From Psychrobacter alimentarius (GTDB lineage: Bacteria; Pseudomonadota; Gammaproteobacteria; Pseudomonadales; Moraxellaceae), in contig NZ_CP014945.1 of assembly GCF_001606025.1 (NCBI RefSeq), forward strand, positions 2,728,001 to 2,792,000: a stretch of DNA of 64,000 bases, written 5' to 3'. The position numbers and the translations under genes were made by a program. Below the pieces are notes generated by a model. That model ran no database searches. It was given only the letters and a program-made list of their open reading frames with translations, and was not told where the DNA came from. Positions 36,796 to 46,433 of this stretch are shown in pieces. Every line of letters begins with the position of its first letter. Position 1 is the first letter of the stretch.

Positions 36796-38949
36796 CTAAT
36801 ACGAAGCAGGCACTGTACCCATACGCTGGCTGATTGGTTGACCATTGCCTAAGAGACTACTATAAATAGTGGCATTCTCCATCACATGTTTTACGTAATT
36901 ACGGGTTTCAGGGAACGCAATCGTCTCAACGTATTGATCCGAAGCCAATGAGCCATACTCAGGCTGCCAGCGCTTGGCATTATTGGGTCCTGCATTATAG
37001 CCTGCCGTCGCCAATACGGGTTGACGGCTCAACTTGCCAAAGATATCGCCCATATACCAAGTACCATAACGGATGTTGGTATCACCACTATTAGCGCGAC
37101 TGGCACTATAAGTCTCACCCAAGTTTCGGGCAATATATTTTGCTGTGTCAGGCATTACTTGCATCAGACCACTAGCACCAACGTTTGAGCGCGCTGAGGT
37201 CACAAAACGACTCTCTTGGCGCATAATGCCATAAGCCCATGCTGGATCAATACCCGCAGACTGGCTATAACGCACGACTGCATCTTGATGCGGCATTGGA
37301 TGAGACAAGGCCAAACTATCAACGCTATCCGTGTTATCAATGGCATAAATCGCACGGTCAAGCCAGCCCATATCATAAGCTTGACGAGCAGCAGCAATCA
37401 ATAAATTGTCATCACGCTTGTCTCGCGCCTGCTTCACCGCCCAGTTCCATTCACGGTTGGCATAGGCACGGCTAGCATCAGCATTATATAAGGCAAAAGC
37501 GCGGGCAAAATGTGCGTCTTGCATGACACGCGCACGATCGGCAGGGCTAACGTTCGGTAAATTATTACCGCCAAAGCGACTGGCATCAAAACGTTGACCG
37601 ATCTTATCTTTTGCCATCAGACCATAGTAATCATTGCCTTTTGCAATGTTCTGATACATTTTCTTGGCAGTATTGCGTTTGTTATTATTGCTCGATTGCT
37701 CATAGGCACGGGCAAGCCAATATTGCCATTGACTTTGTTTTTGCGTCTCAGCATCCATTCTAGATATGGCTTCGACCACATCATCCCAGCGACTAAAACG
37801 AATCGCTGCCTGAGCGTAGTCTTCTGCTTCTTCAAAATTAAAGTCTTCGTCCAAGCTATTACGGAACCAATCAACTGCCTCAACATTAAAGCCATCATCA
37901 GTATTATAATTCATACGCTTAACACCAATGATGCGATAAGCATAACGGCGCGTGTCATCATTCAACAGTCTAGCTGAACGCTGATTGTCTTGCTTAACAT
38001 CAAAATCCAATTGCATTGCTGCTTCGCGATAAGATTTATCAGCCAGACGCCCTAGCGCATAGAGATATAAATACTGGTTGGCTTGGCTAGCAGGTTCGCG
38101 ACCAAAACGGCTAAAATAAGACGACGGGTTCAGCTGAATCTCACTTAATGCCGAATAGGCAATTGGCGTACCAAGGCGCGATGACAATGCCATGATATCC
38201 CCTGTCTTGCCTATACGCAGCATACGCTTAAGGCGAGCAGCTCTATCTTGATTGCTAATCAGTGCGTTATTATTCATCTCCATGGCCAACTGATCGCATA
38301 GGGCTGGCTGCTTTTTGGTGGTAAGCCACACTTCAGACTTTGCAGCCATAGCGCGCATGGTATCACCGCCATTATTAAAGCCAAGTCCTACTGCACAGCG
38401 CTCGCTCGCGTCAGCATTGGTGATCAAATTAGCCACTTGACGCACCGAAGCATAATCATTGGATCCCGCTTTGGTCTCGGCAAAATCAGCCACCAGTTTT
38501 TCTGCCATCACTGTATCTGGATATTGACGCACGAACTGCGAAACAGCTGCTGAGCTTTGTGAATTAAGGTCTTGATTCATGCGCCAGTACGTCGGATACA
38601 TGGCAAACAATCCACCACTCATTTGTTGTTCATAATTATAAAGCGCGTTCACATCACCACGATCGGCTGCAATAGCAGCTGCCGTAAATGAGCTTGCACC
38701 ATTATCTTGTTGATACCCAGTATTTTGCTGATAGCTTTCTGATTGATAACTGGTTTCGGGCTGATAGGTTTCTTCATCGCCCCATGTCAGCTCTGCACAA
38801 GCCACTTGTGACAATCCAAGTGTGCTCATTGCCGTTGCCAAGCTCAGTGCGCTAAAACGCAGTGTACTTACGTTGAGACGCTTTGAACAATCCTTTTGAT
38901 TGGTAATCTCTCTATCCTTGATGCCATAAGCAACGCGCAACTTCGTCAT
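36796..38949 (-). CDS. slt: Soluble lytic murein transglycosylase Slt
   Basis: Periplasmic enzyme that cleaves the glycan strand to 1,6-anhydroMurNAc products, which AmpD later processes. 717 residues from the ATG at 38949, which follows AGAGAGAC. Signal peptide (about residues 28-53, ending VACA). A long alpha-superhelical region with TPR-like repeats (residues 90-540), then the SLT domain with GIMRQESRFVTSARSNVGASG split around the catalytic Glu in RQESRF, and GLMQVMPDTAKYIA and AGYNAGPNNAKRW. The domain order matches E. coli Slt70. Confidence 0.95.
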   Translation of the reverse strand: MTKLRVAYGIKDREITNQKDCSKRLNVSTLRFSALSLATAMSTLGLSQVACAELTWGDEETYQPETSYQSESYQQNTGYQQDNGASSFTAAAIAADRGDVNALYNYEQQMSGGLFAMYPTYWRMNQDLNSQSSAAVSQFVRQYPDTVMAEKLVADFAETKAGSNDYASVRQVANLITNADASERCAVGLGFNNGGDTMRAMAAKSEVWLTTKKQPALCDQLAMEMNNNALISNQDRAARLKRMLRIGKTGDIMALSSRLGTPIAYSALSEIQLNPSSYFSRFGREPASQANQYLYLYALGRLADKSYREAAMQLDFDVKQDNQRSARLLNDDTRRYAYRIIGVKRMNYNTDDGFNVEAVDWFRNSLDEDFNFEEAEDYAQAAIRFSRWDDVVEAISRMDAETQKQSQWQYWLARAYEQSSNNNKRNTAKKMYQNIAKGNDYYGLMAKDKIGQRFDASRFGGNNLPNVSPADRARVMQDAHFARAFALYNADASRAYANREWNWAVKQARDKRDDNLLIAAARQAYDMGWLDRAIYAIDNTDSVDSLALSHPMPHQDAVVRYSQSAGIDPAWAYGIMRQESRFVTSARSNVGASGLMQVMPDTAKYIARNLGETYSASRANSGDTNIRYGTWYMGDIFGKLSRQPVLATAGYNAGPNNAKRWQPEYGSLASDQYVETIAFPETRNYVKHVMENATIYSSLLGNGQPISQRMGTVPASY

Positions 38950-39293
38950 ATTGTCTCTCTTTATTATATCTCTACAATGTGTAAACGGTGATTTGCCAGA
39001 TACCGCTATGGTGATGATACTCATCATACTATACTCGTTGCACTTGCAACCATCACCTTTACCTTTTGTTAATAAATACGATAGCGCGGTGTAACATAGA
39101 AGTGATAGCAGAGACGATTTTTACCAAAAGTGATATGAAGCTCAGTAAACAATTGATACTGTTATAATTAATCAATCACATTGATGGCCAATTGCGCACG
39201 CTAATTTTTCACATTGGTAGAGGGTTGTGATAAAATACGCCACTTGTTAATCCGCTATCTCGCTATATTTTAGTTAATTATGGACTTTCCCTT

Positions 39294-40787
39294 ATGAGTG
39301 TTACTGTATTTAATCCCCGCATTAATGACGCCGCTGTTGCTAACACAACTGCTGCTGCGCCAGCTGCCACTGCACTCAAAGAAGCAAGTTCAGCCCAATC
39401 GCCTGTCACGCAAACAACCACCAAAAAGGTATTTGTGACGACTCAAGGCTGCCAGATGAATGTTTATGACTCTGGTAAAATGCTTGATGTGCTTGGTGAC
39501 TCGCACGGCATGGAAGTGACACACAATATTGATGAAGCAGACGTTCTGTTGATGAATACCTGCTCTATTCGTGAAAAAGCACAAGAAAAAGTTTTTTCAG
39601 AATTGGGTCGCTGGCGCAAACTAAAAGAAAAACGCCCTGATCTCGTCATCGGTGTCGGTGGCTGTGTGGCATCGCAAGAAGGCGACAATATTCAAAAACG
39701 GGCGCCTTATGTCGATATGGTATTTGGCCCACAAACCTTACACCGCCTGCCAGAGCTATATGATCAATCAAATGAGCAGCGTAATATATCGCCAAAGAAC
39801 CGTATCGGTACTATCGACGTATCTTTCCCAAGTATTGAAAAATTCGACTTCTTACCAGAACCAAGAGTAGAAGGTTATAAGGCCTTTGTTTCCATCATGG
39901 AAGGCTGCTCGAAATACTGCTCATTTTGTGTGGTGCCTTATACGCGCGGTGAAGAATTGTCGCGTCCGCTTGATGACGTATTGGCTGAGATTGACAGCCT
40001 TGCCGCTCAAGGTATCCGAGAAATCAACCTATTGGGACAAAACGTCAATGGCTATCGCGGCGAAAAAGACGATGGCAGCATTTGCCGTTTCGCTGAGCTA
40101 CTGCATTATGTGTCGCATGTAGATGGTGTTGAGCGTATTCGTTATACCACAAGCCACCCGCTTGAGTTCACCGATGACATCATTGACGCTTATGCGCAGT
40201 TGCCAGAGCTGGTATCGCATTTACATCTGCCCGTACAAAGCGGCTCCAATGCAATTCTTGCTGCCATGAAGCGTAACCATACCATCGATGTTTATATTGA
40301 CCAGATCAACAAACTAAAAGCCATTCGCCCTGACATCCATTTGTCGAGCGATTTTATCATTGGATTCCCTGGTGAGACTGAGCAAGACTTCCAAGACACT
40401 TTGAACTTGGCAAAAGAGTTGAACTTCGATCACTCTTATAGCTTTATTTACTCTAAGCGCCCAGGTACGCCAGCGGCTGAGTTGCCAGATGATGTAAGCT
40501 TCACCACCAAAAAAGCGCGTTTGGCTGAATTTCAAAAGGTCATTGTCGACTCGACACTGGCTAAAACGCATGAAATGGTCGGTACGACAACTCGCGTATT
40601 AGTCGAACAAATCGCCAATCGTCATCCTGACTGTTTAATCGGTACAGCGGACAATACACGTACCGTAATGTTCCCATACGATGAGGAGCAAATGAATGAG
40701 CTACTCGGTAAGATCGTCAGCGTGCGTATCACTGATTTTGTCAGCCCGCATATGGTGAAGGGTGAGCTAATCGAGGTATTGGCTTAA
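39294..40787 (+). CDS. miaB: tRNA-2-methylthio-N6-dimethylallyladenosine synthase MiaB
   Basis: Radical-SAM methylthiotransferase acting on i6A37 of tRNA. Three N-terminal cluster cysteines are in [17 protein letters not shown] and VGGCVASQ. The radical-SAM cluster CxxxCxxC is [22 protein letters not shown] domain is at the end. An Ala/Thr-rich extension of about 45 residues precedes [10 protein letters not shown]. The ATG at 39294 is the only sensible start. A bidirectional terminator follows. Confidence 0.96.
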   Translation: MSVTVFNPRINDAAVANTTAAAPAATALKEASSAQSPVTQTTTKKVFVTTQGCQMNVYDSGKMLDVLGDSHGMEVTHNIDEADVLLMNTCSIREKAQEKVFSELGRWRKLKEKRPDLVIGVGGCVASQEGDNIQKRAPYVDMVFGPQTLHRLPELYDQSNEQRNISPKNRIGTIDVSFPSIEKFDFLPEPRVEGYKAFVSIMEGCSKYCSFCVVPYTRGEELSRPLDDVLAEIDSLAAQGIREINLLGQNVNGYRGEKDDGSICRFAELLHYVSHVDGVERIRYTTSHPLEFTDDIIDAYAQLPELVSHLHLPVQSGSNAILAAMKRNHTIDVYIDQINKLKAIRPDIHLSSDFIIGFPGETEQDFQDTLNLAKELNFDHSYSFIYSKRPGTPAAELPDDVSFTTKKARLAEFQKVIVDSTLAKTHEMVGTTTRVLVEQIANRHPDCLIGTADNTRTVMFPYDEEQMNELLGKIVSVRITDFVSPHMVKGELIEVLA

Positions 40788-40813
40788 ATTTTTACATCAT
40801 AATATTGCGTAAT

Positions 40814-40853
40814 AAAAAAGGCCGTTCGCTAAGATAGTGAACGGCCTTTTTTT
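40814..40853. terminator. Bidirectional terminator between miaB and SDR gene
   Basis: Stem AAAAAAGGCCGTTC / GAACGGCCTTTTTT around a 10-nt loop between convergent genes. Confidence 0.9.
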
Positions 40854-40855
40854 GT

Positions 40856-41695
40856 TTAAGCATTAGGGGTAGCCGTGCTCCCCGCTAAAATCCCGCCATC
40901 AATCGTCAGCTCAGTACCCGTCACGTACTTTGACTCATCGCTCGCCAAATAAAGCGCGGCATAAGCCACGTCCATGACATCGCCCATGTAACCAAGCGGA
41001 ATGTCTTTACTAATTACTTTGATCGCTTCTTCACGCGCACTCCCTTCTCCTAACATCGTATCCCACATTGGCGTATAAATAGCGGCTGGGTGAATGGAGT
41101 TACAGCGAATATCATAGCCGTTTTGCGCACAATATAAGGCAACTGATTTGCTATGATTTCTGACGCCAGCTTTACTTGAGGCGTAAGCGGCTGCTAAAGG
41201 AATACCGACCATACCTGAGCGAGAAGATATATTAACGATACTGGATTTGCTGTTTTTATCAGTTGGACGGTTTTTCATCAGCGCTATTGCAGCCCTGCAC
41301 CCTAAAGCGACGCCATCTAGATTGACTTGATGCACCTTATGCCAACTTGCCATATCTAAGTGCTCAGGGTCATGAGGACCTGCCGCCTCCAAAAACCCAG
41401 CAATACCGGCATTGTTTACAACAATATCTAACCCTTGATATTTTTGTTGAATGTACTGCTCAGCTTTTTGCCAATCGCTCTCATTTGAGACATCCAAATG
41501 AATATAGTCTGCTGGTTTTGATTCGTGCCATTGCTGACGCGTCACATTAATATCATCGCAAGCGCGCTGCCCTTTATCATCATTGATATCACTGAATATA
41601 ACGGTTGCCCCTTCTTTGACAAAAAGCTCAGCAATTGCTTTACCAATGCCTTGGGCAGAACCAGTCACCAATGCAACCTTATTAAGTAGTCTCAT
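40856..41695 (-). CDS. Short-chain dehydrogenase/reductase
   Basis: Classical SDR, 279 residues. Cofactor motif TGSAQGIGKAIAE (TGxxxGIG) with D following the second strand (FSDIND), which favours NAD(H). NNAGIAG is present, as is the catalytic Ser in NISSRSG and YASSK (Tyr-x3-Lys) near residue 178. The C-terminal GTELTIDGGILAGS is typical. The substrate is unknown; hydroxysteroid or alcohol dehydrogenase names would be guesses. A strong AGGAGG precedes the ATG. Confidence 0.85.
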   Translation of the reverse strand: MRLLNKVALVTGSAQGIGKAIAELFVKEGATVIFSDINDDKGQRACDDINVTRQQWHESKPADYIHLDVSNESDWQKAEQYIQQKYQGLDIVVNNAGIAGFLEAAGPHDPEHLDMASWHKVHQVNLDGVALGCRAAIALMKNRPTDKNSKSSIVNISSRSGMVGIPLAAAYASSKAGVRNHSKSVALYCAQNGYDIRCNSIHPAAIYTPMWDTMLGEGSAREEAIKVISKDIPLGYMGDVMDVAYAALYLASDESKYVTGTELTIDGGILAGSTATPNA

Positions 41696-41787
41696 AAAAC
41701 CCTCCTTTATATTTGTTCAATCTTAATCGTAAATAACGTCAGCTAAAAATAAAACGGTTATACGAATAACAGTTATATGAGTTTAAA

Positions 41788-41864
41788 CGCGTGACTGGTA
41801 CAAATTTTCCTTGCTTACTGTGTCTACGCTGATAGAGGCGGCAAAAAATTTACCCCAGCCGCGC
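41788..41864. repeat. Dispersed palindromic element, copy B
   Basis: 77-bp element, inverted relative to copy A at 26108-26179 and similar along its length (ACTGGTACAAA, CCTTGCTTACTGTGTCT, GCAAAAAATTTA, CCCAG). Ends are imperfect inverted repeats (CGCGTGACTGG / CCAGCCGCG). It lies in the spacer between the SDR gene and the small basic protein gene. Confidence 0.8.
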
Positions 41865-41958
41865 TAACTCTTTTTTATAATATTAATATGATAGAACCGT
41901 ACGCTTCTTAAAGTGAATAAATAACATCATAATCGTGGCTCATAAAATTTTTTCGCTC

Positions 41959-42195
41959 CTATTCTGATAACCAATCTGTCTTCCGTAGCTGCTGCTTGGT
42001 CTCACGACGACGCTTTTTGCGGACGATGTCAATGTCTTCTTTTTCATGGATACCGCCTTTTTTGAGTAGCGGATTCAGCGCCAAATAATTGCGTGCCTTC
42101 ACTGCGCCTAGCGAATGCTGTGCACCTGACTCAGCTCGCTGTTCTAAATGCCGCTCAATCTGTTTGGCCTTTTTTAACGTTTGTTTTAAGCTCAT
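41959..42195 (-). CDS. Small highly basic protein downstream of rtcB
   Basis: 78 residues and not recognised. It is strongly charged: MSLKQTLKKAKQIERHLEQR at the start and DIVRKKRRRETKQQLRK near the end, with a less charged middle (SLGAVKARNYLALNPLLKKGG). The ATG at 42195 has the site ATAGGCA; the longer frame overlaps the rtcB 3' end. Same strand and 133 bp after rtcB, so cotranscription is possible. Nucleic-acid binding is only an inference from charge. Confidence 0.65.
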   Translation of the reverse strand: MSLKQTLKKAKQIERHLEQRAESGAQHSLGAVKARNYLALNPLLKKGGIHEKEDIDIVRKKRRRETKQQLRKTDWLSE

Positions 42196-42328
42196 ATGAT
42201 TGCCTATTCTATAATTCTTTTTAAATGCAAATGCCAAAAACCATATTAGCGAAGAAAAACGAGCGCAAATTGTACGTCCATCACATGAAGCAAGTTTGAC
42301 GACGCTAAGATGATTTGCAGGCTTAGTA

Positions 42329-43543
42329 TTAGCCTTTAATACACATGACTTGCTTGAGCGTATGCACCACTTCAACCAAGTCTCGTTGGTTGGCCATCAC
42401 TTCATCAATGTCTTTGTACGCGCCCGGTATCTCATCGATGACGCCTTTGTCTTTGCGACATTCAACCCCAGCTGTCTGCGCTTTTAGCTCATCAATGGTG
42501 AACGCGCGCACCGCTTTACCTCGGCTCATCTGCCGACCTGCCCCGTGTGAACATGAGCAAAACGATTCTGCCGCGCCAAGACCACGGACGATAAAAGATT
42601 TTGCGCCCATAGAGCCAGGGATGATGCCAAGCTCACCTGCGTAAGCACTAATCGCGCCTTTACGGGTCACATAAACCTGCTCGCCAAAATGCACCTCTTC
42701 ATTGACGTAGTTGTGATGGCAATTGATGGCTTCTTTGGTCAGCTGAAATCGTGGCAGTCCTGCTTGCGGCGATTGCAACGCCTTAATCACCAACCGCATC
42801 ATCTCGCGGCGGTTCTCTAGCGCGTAATCCTGCGCCCAGCCGACCGCCTCAACATAATCAGCAAAGCTGTCAGAGCCCTCAGCAAAATACGACAAATCAC
42901 GATCAGGCACATGACCAAAGCGTGATTGGCGCTCTTTTTTGGCCAGATTGATAAAATAGCGGCCGATACAGTTGCCAATACCGCGACTACCAGAATGCAG
43001 CATGACCCAAACATCGTTGTTTTCATCCAAACACAGCTCAATGAAATGATTGCCACCGCCAAGCGTGCCGAGCTGCTTGGCCCACGTACGCTCAAAGCCT
43101 TTTAGCATTTTGAGTAAACCCGGATGCTTATCGGTAATAGGTTTCAGTCGTTTGCCAAGCGGATCAAGCGTCGAGTTTTTGGCTTGGATTTGTTTATGCA
43201 AGTTAAACCCTACCGGCACCTGCTGTTCTACTATCGAACGTAATAACTTCAAACTATCCGGCAAATCACTTGCTGTCAGCGACAATCGTACCGCATTCAT
43301 ACCACAGCCAATATCTACACCGACTGCCGCAGGTATAATGGCAGATTTGGTCGGAATCACGCTACCGACGGTCGCGCCTTTGCCAACATGGACATCAGGC
43401 ATGACAGCAATGTGCGAATGTACAAATTCTAACTGGGCCAAGTTGCGTAGTTGCTGCATGGCACCTTGTTCAACATCGGTGGTGTATATTTTGACAGGGA
43501 CGCCATGTTTGCTATTTTTATTTAATACTAATTGAATGCTCAT
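42329..43543 (-). CDS. rtcB: RNA-splicing ligase RtcB
   Basis: GTP- and Mn-dependent ligase that joins 2',3'-cyclic phosphate and 5'-OH RNA ends; a tRNA and rRNA repair enzyme. HIAVMPDVHVGKGATVG and VGVDIGCGMNAV (metal-binding Asp and Cys), LGGGNHFIEL, and CSCSHGAGRQMSR with the guanylylated His are intact. The ATG at 43543 follows GGAAAAAAC and gives 404 residues; another ATG lies four codons upstream. No rtcA or rtcR is adjacent, unlike E. coli. Confidence 0.95.
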   Translation of the reverse strand: MSIQLVLNKNSKHGVPVKIYTTDVEQGAMQQLRNLAQLEFVHSHIAVMPDVHVGKGATVGSVIPTKSAIIPAAVGVDIGCGMNAVRLSLTASDLPDSLKLLRSIVEQQVPVGFNLHKQIQAKNSTLDPLGKRLKPITDKHPGLLKMLKGFERTWAKQLGTLGGGNHFIELCLDENNDVWVMLHSGSRGIGNCIGRYFINLAKKERQSRFGHVPDRDLSYFAEGSDSFADYVEAVGWAQDYALENRREMMRLVIKALQSPQAGLPRFQLTKEAINCHHNYVNEEVHFGEQVYVTRKGAISAYAGELGIIPGSMGAKSFIVRGLGAAESFCSCSHGAGRQMSRGKAVRAFTIDELKAQTAGVECRKDKGVIDEIPGAYKDIDEVMANQRDLVEVVHTLKQVMCIKG

Positions 43544-44302
43544 TGTTTTTTCCATTTTTTATTTTTAAGACCATATATTTTTTAATTCACCTATTTAATT
43601 TTTTAGACATTACTTATCTGTCTCAATTAAACTCAATATTTAATAAGAAAAATCGACAATTAAGAAATGATAGGCAATAAAAAACCGTATTTTTATTAAT
43701 TAAAAATCAATAAAAATTCATGGCTAATTTATAATGGACGTTTTAAGAAAGATATTACCGTACCAAAAATGACCGCATACATGCTATGTGTACAACAAGC
43801 GCGCAGACAGACATTAGCTAAGTTTTCACATAGCTTATCTTTTGGTAGACGGTAAAGAGAAATGTTAGACAAGCAATAAACAGCAGAATGCCTAGTATAG
43901 TCAAATAACCATACAACACAGATAACTTAAAAGAAGGATAACGCGAGTAGATATAGAAGGTTGTTTAGAGACACTAAATTATAAAGTATCAATAAATAAC
44001 TGATCTATAGGCTTAGCCAAACCTTTTAGAAGTCATCATTGCTGTCATGCTTTTCATACATTCAATCTTTAAAAACGTTTTAACAGTTATATAGGACACG
44101 ATGATTCCTCCATAGGTTATGGCTAATGTCAGGGCGACAAAAGCAAATTGATTGATGTGATTTATTCGATATAAAAACCTATAAATCAATGCGATTATAA
44201 TAACGATTTAAAAATCAATGTCAACTATTAATTTAGTATCAATTTTATATTAATACTTTAGGAAGTTTCTTTAATATAAAAAATAAATAACAATCATATC
44301 TT
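43544..44302. other. Gene-poor AT-rich region of about 760 bp
   Basis: The longest non-coding stretch in the window. It lies between rtcB and the LysE gene and is visibly richer in A and T than its flanks. The only coding candidate is the 58-codon minus-strand frame at 44013-44189 listed below. I see no sigma-54 type promoter for rtcB (GG-N10-GC), nor any insertion-sequence ends. Confidence 0.5.
44013..44189 (-). CDS. Possible 58-residue membrane peptide or gene remnant
   Basis: A minus-strand frame reads MIYRFLYRINHINQF, then a hydrophobic run (FVALTLAITYGGIIVSYI) and a basic C-terminus ending KRFG. That is one plausible TM helix with flanking charges. The only start is TTG, with no ribosome binding site, and the sequence is T-rich, which favours hydrophobic codons by chance. 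It may be the tail of a decayed transporter gene or not a gene. Confidence 0.25.
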   Translation of the reverse strand: MIYRFLYRINHINQFAFVALTLAITYGGIIVSYITVKTFLKIECMKSMTAMMTSKRFG

Positions 44303-45031
44303 TTACATCGTAAAATCTTTTATGACGTCAGCTAACAAAGCGGCTGCAATCAATACAAAAATGACGCCACAACCACGATTTAACCATGCTAAGCGACCAC
44401 CCACATCGAGCCAACTTGCCAGCTTTTTGCCACCCAAGGTATATACGATCTGCCAAATGGTCTCACTCATGAACAGCCCAATGGTCAGTAGAATATATTG
44501 TGGCCATAGTGGCGCACTAAAATTAATAAACTTAGGGAAAAAGGCTGCAAAGAACAAAATCGCTTTTGGGTTAGATAGAGAGACCCAAACACCCGTACGA
44601 AACAAAGTAAGATTGCTGGGACCTACTTGCACGGCAGCGTTAGAGAGCGAACGTGGCTGCGGTCTAGTAGATGTACCCTCAGAGGCAGCATAGTCGGCTT
44701 CTACCTCCGCACTTAGCTCTTTAGCATCGCTCATCAGGCTGCCATCGCCCGCATCACGCCATGAACTGATACCCAAATAAATCAAGTATGCCGCGCCCAC
44801 GGCTTTGATAATCGTGAGCAGCCATGGCGATTGACGACTGATTACATCCAATCCGAGCAGCGTTGACAGTAACAAAACAAACAGTCCAAGGCTCAAACCC
44901 GCCAGCGTCCATAACGTTCGCTTCACACCATAGTTCATGCCGTACTGAAATGCCAGTAGCATATTGGGACCTGGGGTCGCGGAAATCAAAAACGTACTTG
45001 CGAAAAATACTGCAAACAGATGCCAAGACAT
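44303..45031 (-). CDS. LysE/RhtB family amino-acid exporter
   Basis: Six-TM exporter, 242 residues. The N-terminal signature FLISATPGPNMLLAFQYGMNYGVKR contains the LysE-family PGPN motif, and GVWVSLSNPKAILFFAAFFPKF is the second conserved block. A hydrophilic insert of about 40 residues (GDGSLMSDAKELSAEVEADY...) separates TM3 and TM4. Substrate unknown. Start ATG at 45031. Confidence 0.88.
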   Translation of the reverse strand: MSWHLFAVFFASTFLISATPGPNMLLAFQYGMNYGVKRTLWTLAGLSLGLFVLLLSTLLGLDVISRQSPWLLTIIKAVGAAYLIYLGISSWRDAGDGSLMSDAKELSAEVEADYAASEGTSTRPQPRSLSNAAVQVGPSNLTLFRTGVWVSLSNPKAILFFAAFFPKFINFSAPLWPQYILLTIGLFMSETIWQIVYTLGGKKLASWLDVGGRLAWLNRGCGVIFVLIAAALLADVIKDFTM

Positions 45032-45088
45032 CAGCTAACCCCTACTTTGTTATATATAAATGGTTCTTATACGAATAGCCACATTACC

Positions 45089-45126
45089 AAAAAAAGAAAT
45101 ACCGCCATTAGGACGGTATTTCTTTT
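45089..45126 (-). terminator. Rho-independent terminator after argE
   Basis: Stem AAAAGAAATACCG / CGGTATTTCTTTT, 9-nt loop, 42 bp past the argE stop on the minus strand. Confidence 0.85.
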
Positions 45127-45167
45127 GCTTACTCGCATTATATACATATGTTTGGCAGTTTTACAGG

Positions 45168-46400
45168 CTACTTGACGGTACAACTGTCTAATAGTTTTTG
45201 CAAAAAGCCGTCACAACGTTCGATTTCAATCAGTTCTACGTATTCATCCGCTTTGTGCGCCTGCTCAATACTACCAGGACCGCAGATAATCGTTGGAATA
45301 CCAGCATTGGTAAATTGACCGCCCTCAGTTGCATAAGCCACTTTATGACGCTCGTCATCTCCAGTTAATGCCGCTATCAACGCTTGCAGCTCAGCGCTAT
45401 CATTGTCGGTCATGGCTGGCACACTTTCTTCTTGCACCAGCTCGATGCCCGTCTCTGGAGCACGGGCTTGCATCTGTGCGCTGAGCTCTGCAACCTTTTC
45501 TTGAATGGGTACTAAAATATCGTCTTGCGTCATGTGCGGCAGGTTACGATAGTCAAAGGTGAACTCGCACAAGTTGGGTACAATATTGGTTGCTGTACCG
45601 CCTCGTATGGTACCAACGGATAAGGTCGAATAAGGCACATCAAACAGCGCATCATTGTCATCGCGACCGCTTATCTCTTCTGCCAACGTATCCACGTAGC
45701 CAATCAAGCGGCTGGCGTAACTGATGGCATTGACCCCTTGCATCGTCAAGGATGAATGCGCGGACTTACCATGCACACGGCAACGATAAACCGCAATGCC
45801 TTTATGTGCCACCACCATCGCCATGTTGGTCGGCTCACCAACGATACAATAATCAGGCGTAATACCGCGGACTTTTAAGTCTGCCAGTATGAGTGGCGCG
45901 CCCAAACAGCCAACTTCTTCATCAAACGACAATGCCAGATGCAAGGGACGACGTAGTTTTCCACTGTTTGATAATTGCACGGCTTGCGGCAATAGCGTTA
46001 AAGCACAAGCGATAAAGCCTTTCATATCACAAGCGCCGCGTCCGTAGAGCTTGTCGCCACGAATCGTTGCAGTAAACGGCTCTGACGTCCAATCTTGACC
46101 ATCGATTGGCACCACATCCGTATGCCCTGAGAGCACCAGCCCATTATTCAATTGATCAGCGTTTTTACCAGCGGGTACGGTCACAAATAGATTGGCTTTG
46201 TTTTTGGCCTCATTAAAAGTCAAATCCACCGCAAGGCCCAATTGCTTACAGTAGGCTTGTACGTCTTCAATAAGTGCCAAGTTTGAATGGCGACTGACCG
46301 TATCAAAACCAATCAAACGCGTGAGCCAGTCAAGACTCTGATTGGGATAAGCAGTATCGGACGGGGTTTGACTGTTATCATTACTGTTGTTTGTAGTCAT
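45168..46400 (-). CDS. argE: Acetylornithine deacetylase
   Basis: M20 zinc peptidase-family enzyme that releases ornithine from N-acetylornithine in arginine synthesis. Metal-binding motifs: SGHTDVVPIDGQDW, GRGACDMKGF and SFDEEVGCLGAP with the catalytic Glu pair. The C-terminal ligand is in CGPGSIEQAHKADEYVEL. A dimerisation-type domain lies between (VHGKSAHSS). The 410-residue length is typical; ArgE rather than DapE is favoured by GPGSIEQAHKADE. Confidence 0.92.
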   Translation of the reverse strand: MTTNNSNDNSQTPSDTAYPNQSLDWLTRLIGFDTVSRHSNLALIEDVQAYCKQLGLAVDLTFNEAKNKANLFVTVPAGKNADQLNNGLVLSGHTDVVPIDGQDWTSEPFTATIRGDKLYGRGACDMKGFIACALTLLPQAVQLSNSGKLRRPLHLALSFDEEVGCLGAPLILADLKVRGITPDYCIVGEPTNMAMVVAHKGIAVYRCRVHGKSAHSSLTMQGVNAISYASRLIGYVDTLAEEISGRDDNDALFDVPYSTLSVGTIRGGTATNIVPNLCEFTFDYRNLPHMTQDDILVPIQEKVAELSAQMQARAPETGIELVQEESVPAMTDNDSAELQALIAALTGDDERHKVAYATEGGQFTNAGIPTIICGPGSIEQAHKADEYVELIEIERCDGFLQKLLDSCTVK

Positions 46401-46433
46401 AAAATATCCTTATCACGATATAAGATAAAAAAA

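Noticed and set aside
37594..37977. 127-codon plus-strand frame inside slt
   Set aside because: Antisense shadow of a clearly conserved lytic transglycosylase; composition and lack of start signals speak against coding.
43544..44302. Sigma-54 promoter upstream of rtcB
   Set aside because: No GG-N10-GC type -24/-12 element is found on the minus strand here, and no rtcR is adjacent.
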